From NCBI GenBank assembly GCA_039182715.1, contig JBCDBY010000137.1, forward strand, positions 1 to 11,343: a stretch of DNA of 11,343 nt, given 5' to 3'. This document shows, piece after piece, positions 7,875 to 11,343 of the stretch. The DNA comes from JBCDBY01 sp039182715. Lineage in GTDB: Bacteria > Planctomycetota > PLA2. Made by a program: the position numbers and the translations under genes. The notes below the pieces were generated by a model. The model was not told the origin of the DNA and ran no database searches. It saw nothing but the letters and a program-made list of their open reading frames with translations. Each line of letters starts with the position of its first letter. Positions within the stretch are counted from its first letter, which is position 1.

Positions 7875-8590
7875 TCGACGTCCCTTCTCTCGATGCAGAG
7901 GTCACGCACCGGGTCGCTGATCTGCGGCGCGCCGTCGAGCGCGAACGGCTCGGCGTAGAGCGCGCCGACCGCCTGGCCGTGAAAGCGCCAGAAGGCGCGC
8001 AGGTCGTCCTCGTAGTCCGGCGCGGAAATCGGCGTCTTGGCGCCGGGCTCCGCGCGCGTGAACTGCGAGGCATAGCAGCGCACGGCCGCCAGCTTCTCTT
8101 CGACGTGGTCGCTGATGTCGACGACGAACGACGGGCGGAAGTACGCGTGGCGCGAGTAGCGCACCAGGCGGCCGACGCGGTGCGGCGCACCCTCCGCCTC
8201 GTAGCGCGTGAGCGCCGCGAAGAAGACCGCCTTGCGCACGAGCCGCGCGCCCGCGGCGTGATCGGGGTGCTGATCGCCGTCGTCCTGCGCGACCACCAGC
8301 TTCGGGCGCCAGCGCCGGATCTCTTCGACCATTCGGCGTACCGCGCCGTCGCTCGGCTCGACCCCCGCATCGGGCAGACCGAGGTTGACGCGACCGCTCG
8401 CGCCGAGCAGCTCCGCCGCGGCCTTCGCCTCCCGCGCGCGCAACTCCTTCGTGCCGCGCGAACCCATCTCCCCCGCGGTCAGGTCGATCAGGGCAAAGCG
8501 GTAGCCGCGCGCCCTGCAGGCGAGCAGCAGCCCGCCGCAGCCAAGCTCGATGTCATCGGGATGTGCCCCGACCGCGAGGACGTCGACCAT
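7871..8590 (-). CDS. bshB1: BshB1, bacillithiol biosynthesis deacetylase (PIG-L/LmbE family)
   Basis: BshB removes the acetyl group from GlcNAc-malate, giving GlcN-malate, the second bacillithiol step. The 239-residue protein has the PIG-L signature AHPDDIELGCGG (9-20). By comparison with the characterised Bacillus enzymes, the predicted zinc ligands are His10, Asp13 and His111 (in DQHPDH, 107-111), and Asp12 would be the catalytic base. DLTAGEMGSRGT (36-47) and the C-terminal VVDISDHVEEKLAAVRCYASQF are typical of the BshB1 branch. ATG at 8590 shares its A with the bshC stop (TGATG). A GTG directly before it (8593) is an alternative start that would add one residue. No separate Shine-Dalgarno is seen, so translation is probably coupled to bshC. 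The stop overlaps the bshA start by 4 bases. Confidence 0.94.
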   Translation of the reverse strand: MVDVLAVGAHPDDIELGCGGLLLACRARGYRFALIDLTAGEMGSRGTKELRAREAKAAAELLGASGRVNLGLPDAGVEPSDGAVRRMVEEIRRWRPKLVVAQDDGDQHPDHAAGARLVRKAVFFAALTRYEAEGAPHRVGRLVRYSRHAYFRPSFVVDISDHVEEKLAAVRCYASQFTRAEPGAKTPISAPDYEDDLRAFWRFHGQAVGALYAEPFALDGAPQISDPVRDLCIERRDVE

Positions 8591-10041
8591 CACGACAGCA
8601 TGACAAGATAGTGGCCGATCTCGAAGGGGTCGAACGATCCCTGCAGCTTTCGCGCGAGGTCGGGCCCGTGGCGCAGCAGGTACGGGAACAGCGAAACCGT
8701 GCGCTCCTGCAGCCCGTCGCGCGGACGCAGGTCGCCGAGCACCTTCTCGAACTTCCGCTTGCCCGCCCCGGCCGCCTCGGCGCGCGCGTCATCCAGCCGG
8801 GCGGCGAGCTTTTCCAGGTCCGTCTCCAGCTTGCCGACCGTGCGGCGGAACGGCTTATCCGCGTTGGGGGGCAGGTCGAGCGTGCCGTCCTCGACCGCCG
8901 CGGACAGCTCCTGCGCCTCGCCCGCGAGCTTGCGCAGGCGCTCCGCGATCGGGTCGGCCGTCCCCGGCTGCGGCGGCTGCGCCACCCCCTGCACGACCTG
9001 CTCGAGGTCGAGCCCGAGCTTGGCGGCGTCGCGCGCCGTGCCGACCTCGACGAGCGTCGCCGCGTCGCGCGGCAGCACCGCCGGGAACGGCACGTCGAAG
9101 AGTTCGTGGACGCCCTTGAGTTGGCTCCAGTAGTCGATCTCCGACGGACCGCAGACCGCCATGAGCGCGGGCAGCGCCGCGTTCTGGACGAGCACGCGCG
9201 ACACGACGTCGGTCGACCACGCGTCGGGACACGGTGCGCCGCGGGCGACGCGCCGGCGCGCGCCGGTGGCGTCGAACAGGTAGGCGCCCGCGGGCGGCTG
9301 CAGCCGCTGGTCGTAGCCGGTCGGTCGCGTGAGCGCGGCGTCGATCGCTTCGCTCTTGCGCGCGATCTCGTCGGCCAGCGGGCGCATCGGCTCGCGCAGC
9401 AGGCGCGGCTCGAGAAACACGACGCCTTCGACGAGGCGCGCGAGGTTCTTCACGTGCCAGCGCGCGACGTTGGCGTCGGGCTCGACCAGCGACCACGCGT
9501 CGCCGTCGCCCAGCAGCGGTCGCAGCTCGTCGAGGAACGGCGCGGTGTCGACCTCGATCTCGGCCACCGGCCGGCCCTGCGGCTCGACGCCTTCGATGCG
9601 GAAACGCCGCCCCTTCCAGAAGAAGCGGTTCACCTCGTCCCAGTCGTGGTCCTCGCTCTCCACCCAGAAGACCGGCGTCACCGGCGTGCCGAGCTCGCGC
9701 TCGAGTTCACGTGCGGCGTTGATCACGGTGAACAGCTTGTAGGTCGTGTACGCGGGGCCGTAGAGCAGGCCGACCTGCTGACCGCTGACGACGCAGAGCG
9801 AATCGTCGATCGCGGCGGCGCGCGCCACGTCGCCCCCGACCCCTCGGTTGTACTCGGCGAGCAGCGGGCCGAGCTTGGGACGCGTCCGCGCCATCTGCCG
9901 GTCGGCGAGCGGCCGCAGCGCGCGCGGGTCGCGGTAGTCCCACGCGAAGTGGGGCAGCACCTTGTCGGGCTCGACGCAGTAGTCGCGCGCCAGCGCGTTG
10001 CCGGGGTCGAGCCGGCTGTAGGGGATCGTGATCAGGTTCAC
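8590..10041 (-). CDS. bshC: BshC, bacillithiol biosynthesis cysteine-adding enzyme
   Basis: BshC is believed to ligate cysteine to GlcN-malate, the last step of bacillithiol synthesis, although its reaction has been hard to show in vitro. The 483-residue product has the family blocks SGQQVGLLYGPAYTTYK (86-102), VFWVESEDHDWDEVNRFFW (124-142), GPSEIDYWSQL (298-308) and RPRDGLQERTVSLFPYLLRHG (439-459). A coiled-coil segment (about 364-425) precedes the last block, as expected for the family. It is somewhat shorter than the Bacillus protein as I recall it. The start is GTG at 10041, forming a GTGA overlap with the stop of the methyltransferase gene and giving the typical VNLITIPYSRL opening. The frame stays open further upstream (to 10596), but that part is a shadow of the methyltransferase. 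No Shine-Dalgarno is visible, so translation is probably coupled. The gene is followed by bshB1 with a 1-base overlap. Confidence 0.95.
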   Translation of the reverse strand: MNLITIPYSRLDPGNALARDYCVEPDKVLPHFAWDYRDPRALRPLADRQMARTRPKLGPLLAEYNRGVGGDVARAAAIDDSLCVVSGQQVGLLYGPAYTTYKLFTVINAARELERELGTPVTPVFWVESEDHDWDEVNRFFWKGRRFRIEGVEPQGRPVAEIEVDTAPFLDELRPLLGDGDAWSLVEPDANVARWHVKNLARLVEGVVFLEPRLLREPMRPLADEIARKSEAIDAALTRPTGYDQRLQPPAGAYLFDATGARRRVARGAPCPDAWSTDVVSRVLVQNAALPALMAVCGPSEIDYWSQLKGVHELFDVPFPAVLPRDAATLVEVGTARDAAKLGLDLEQVVQGVAQPPQPGTADPIAERLRKLAGEAQELSAAVEDGTLDLPPNADKPFRRTVGKLETDLEKLAARLDDARAEAAGAGKRKFEKVLGDLRPRDGLQERTVSLFPYLLRHGPDLARKLQGSFDPFEIGHYLVMLS

Positions 10042-10736
10042 TTTTTCGCGACGACGATGCAGCGCGGCGCGTCGGTCGTGAAGTCGCGACCGTCGAAGTC
10101 GCCGTAGGTGGCGACCGGCGACAGGCCCGCCTCGACGAGCAGCGCCACGAGGTCGTTGTGCAGGTAGAGCGCCACCGACTCCTCGTACTCCTGGGGCTCG
10201 TCGCCGCCCTCGATGCGCACGTGCTTCTTCACGCGCCCATCCTCGATACGACGGCTCATCTTGTAGGTGAGGCCGCCGCGCTCCTCCTCGCTCTCCGGCA
10301 CGAGGCGCGTCTGCACGAGCGTCGCGTTGAGGTAGTCGATGAGGTAGACGCCGCCGGAACGCAGCGCGTCGGCCGCGGTCGAAAGCACCGCCTGGTTGCC
10401 CGCCTCGTCGAAGTAGCCGAACGAGGTGAAGAACGACGTCGCGCCGTGGAAGCCGCCGGAAAAGGGCAGCGAGCGCATGTCGCCGCGCACGCGCAGGATG
10501 CCGTCGGCCTCCTGGAGCAGGTCGCGCGAGAGGTCGAGGCCGACGACCTCGAACCCGAGCTCCTTCATCGCGCGCGCATGCCGTCCGCCGCCGCACGCGA
10601 TATCGAGCACGCGCGAGCCGGGCTGCAGGCCCATCGCCTTGGTGGCGAACTCCGCCTCGCCCTTGGCCGCCTTCTCGTCGCGGTGGTAGTAGAGATCGAG
10701 GTATTCCTTGCGGAACGCTTCTTCGTACCAGTTCAT
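10038..10736 (-). CDS. Class I SAM-dependent methyltransferase, candidate bacillithiol-modifying enzyme
   Basis: The 232-residue cytosolic protein has a Rossmann-type SAM domain: motif I VLDIACGGGRHA (43-54), acidic residue after strand 2 in VGLDLS (65-70), GDMRSLPF (85-92), and a motif IV-like SFFTSFGYF (101-109). The N-terminus NWYEEAFRKEYLDLYYHRDE is a hallmark of a Methyltransf_25-like subgroup. The substrate is not shown by the sequence. The gene is embedded between pyrF (ATGA overlap) and bshC (GTGA overlap) in an operon holding the entire bacillithiol pathway. By analogy with NmbA of Chlorobaculum tepidum, which N-methylates bacillithiol, I infer that bacillithiol or an intermediate may be the substrate. 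The start at ATG 10736 is supported by the overlap and by GAGAGGG at 10747-10753, 10 nt upstream. A longer in-frame start at 10802 would lie within pyrF. Confidence 0.92.
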   Translation of the reverse strand: MNWYEEAFRKEYLDLYYHRDEKAAKGEAEFATKAMGLQPGSRVLDIACGGGRHARAMKELGFEVVGLDLSRDLLQEADGILRVRGDMRSLPFSGGFHGATSFFTSFGYFDEAGNQAVLSTAADALRSGGVYLIDYLNATLVQTRLVPESEEERGGLTYKMSRRIEDGRVKKHVRIEGGDEPQEYEESVALYLHNDLVALLVEAGLSPVATYGDFDGRDFTTDAPRCIVVAKK

Positions 10737-11343
10737 CGCGTGCGCGCCCTCTCGATGGTCTGCTTCGCCTTGCTTGCGGCGTCGGCCACCGCGTCCTGCC
10801 AATCGTCGCGTCCTTCGCCCGCGTAGAGAATGCCGCGAGAGGAGTTCACCAGCGCGCCGCGTCCCTGCTCGTCGAAGAACGGGGTGAGTTCGGTTCCGCC
10901 CTGCGCGCCGAAACCCGGCACCAGGAAGAGCGTGTCGGGCAACGCCTTGCGCAGACGTGCACCCGCTTTCGGGTCGGTCGCGCCGACGACCGCGCCGGCG
11001 CTCTTCTCCTCGCGCAGGAACGGCAGCAGCATCGGCTCCATGCCGTCCTGGAAGGTGGGCGCGCCGGGGTTGCTCGTGCGCAGCAGCACGAACAGGCCGC
11101 GGTCGTGCGCGCGCGCCATGGCGAGCAGCGGCTCAAGCGTGTCGAGGCCGAGGCTCGCGTTGACGGTCAGCGCGTCCGCGCCGAGGTCGGTGTCGGCGAG
11201 GTACGCCTCCGCGTAGAGCTGCGCCGTCGAGCCGATGTCGCCGCGCTTGGCGTCGAGCAGCACCGGCACGCCCTCCTTGCGGCAGGCGGCGAAGACGCGG
11301 GCAAGCTCCTCGAGCCCCGCGGCCCCCATGACCTCGAAGAAGG
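10733..11343 (-). CDS. pyrF: Orotidine 5'-phosphate decarboxylase PyrF, type 2 (N-terminus outside window)
   Basis: OMP decarboxylase makes UMP in the last step of pyrimidine synthesis. The visible 203 residues include the catalytic LLDAKRGDIGSTA block (Asp-x-Lys-x-x-Asp), which with its surrounding wording marks the longer type 2 (PyrF/UMPS-like) family. VNASLGLDTLEP follows, and near the C-terminus there are the phosphate-binding VPGFGAQGG and NSSRGILYA blocks. The frame is open to the right edge (FFEVMGAAGLEEL before any start), and roughly 70 residues are missing. The TGA at 10733-10735 overlaps the methyltransferase ATG as ATGA. UMP feeds UDP-GlcNAc, the sugar donor of BshA, so the operon partnership may be metabolic, although pyrF also occurs in many unrelated contexts. 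Confidence 0.95.
   Translation of the reverse strand, partial: FFEVMGAAGLEELARVFAACRKEGVPVLLDAKRGDIGSTAQLYAEAYLADTDLGADALTVNASLGLDTLEPLLAMARAHDRGLFVLLRTSNPGAPTFQDGMEPMLLPFLREEKSAGAVVGATDPKAGARLRKALPDTLFLVPGFGAQGGTELTPFFDEQGRGALVNSSRGILYAGEGRDDWQDAVADAASKAKQTIERARTR

Noticed and set aside
6699..7958. Plus-strand open frame of 419 codons antisense to bshA
   Set aside because: Same shadow character. bshA is well supported on the minus strand.
6715..8370. Apparent N-terminal extension of the sigma factor through bshA and bshB1 (843-codon frame)
   Set aside because: The extension is arginine-rich shadow sequence across two genes with clear catalytic motifs. A strong ribosome site at 6724-6730 marks the real start.
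9451..9456. CACGTG core as a second parS
   Set aside because: The flanking bases do not match the TGTT...AACA arms. The cores at 9708-9713 and 10218-10223 fail in the same way.
8563..10107. Plus-strand open frame of 514 codons antisense to bshC
   Set aside because: Its composition (Arg, Val, Leu, His rich, no motif) is that of a codon-mirrored shadow, and bshC on the other strand has all family blocks.
10042..10596. N-terminal extension of BshC
   Set aside because: It overlaps the methyltransferase in another frame, and the GTG at 10041 gives the typical BshC N-terminus in a GTGA overlap.

Overview
The window is a compact, GC-rich bacterial chromosome segment. It has thirteen protein-coding genes, one strong intrinsic terminator and one parS centromere site. 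There are no RNA genes, mobile elements or CRISPR arrays, and no gene-free stretch longer than 100 bases. A ParB/parS partition system, a compact sigma-70 factor without region 1.1, a complete bacillithiol pathway and lipoprotein/exported-protein genes point to a diderm environmental bacterium. The sigma factor wording (a WWIKQSVRRAL-type region 2 followed by VRIPSYLVE) reminds me of Planctomycetota. That placement is recalled, not searched, and should be treated as tentative.

Left part (1-2826). A truncated plus-strand gene of unknown function enters from the left edge and ends at a strong terminator (372-425). parB follows on the minus strand. It is a lone, monocistronic gene with no parA beside it. 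An exact 16-bp parS site (1382-1397) lies upstream of it, and this site is also the first codons of the divergent plus-strand gene, which encodes an ABC-2-like six-helix membrane protein (MFHVKQ start). A YfcE/DevT-like metallophosphoesterase follows that gene at 6 bp.

Middle part (2842-5858). A minus-strand pair encodes an exported protein of unknown function and HemW (radical SAM haem chaperone), joined by an ATGA overlap. A divergent lipoprotein gene starts only 30 bp away. Its 3' end overlaps the 3' end of the sigma factor gene by 20 bp.

Right part (5839-11343, all minus strand, read right to left). The order is pyrF (truncated by the window edge), a class I SAM methyltransferase, bshC, bshB1, bshA and the sigma-70 factor. 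Every junction from pyrF to bshA is a 1- or 4-base stop/start overlap, and the sigma factor begins about 30 bp after bshA, so this looks like one transcription unit. BshA joins UDP-GlcNAc to L-malate, BshB1 removes the acetyl group and BshC adds cysteine, giving bacillithiol. The methyltransferase locked between pyrF and bshC is the most interesting item: its position makes it a candidate for making N-methyl-bacillithiol (an NmbA-like step) or another bacillithiol modification. The other strong observation is the parS site that doubles as protein-coding sequence opposite an orphan parB.
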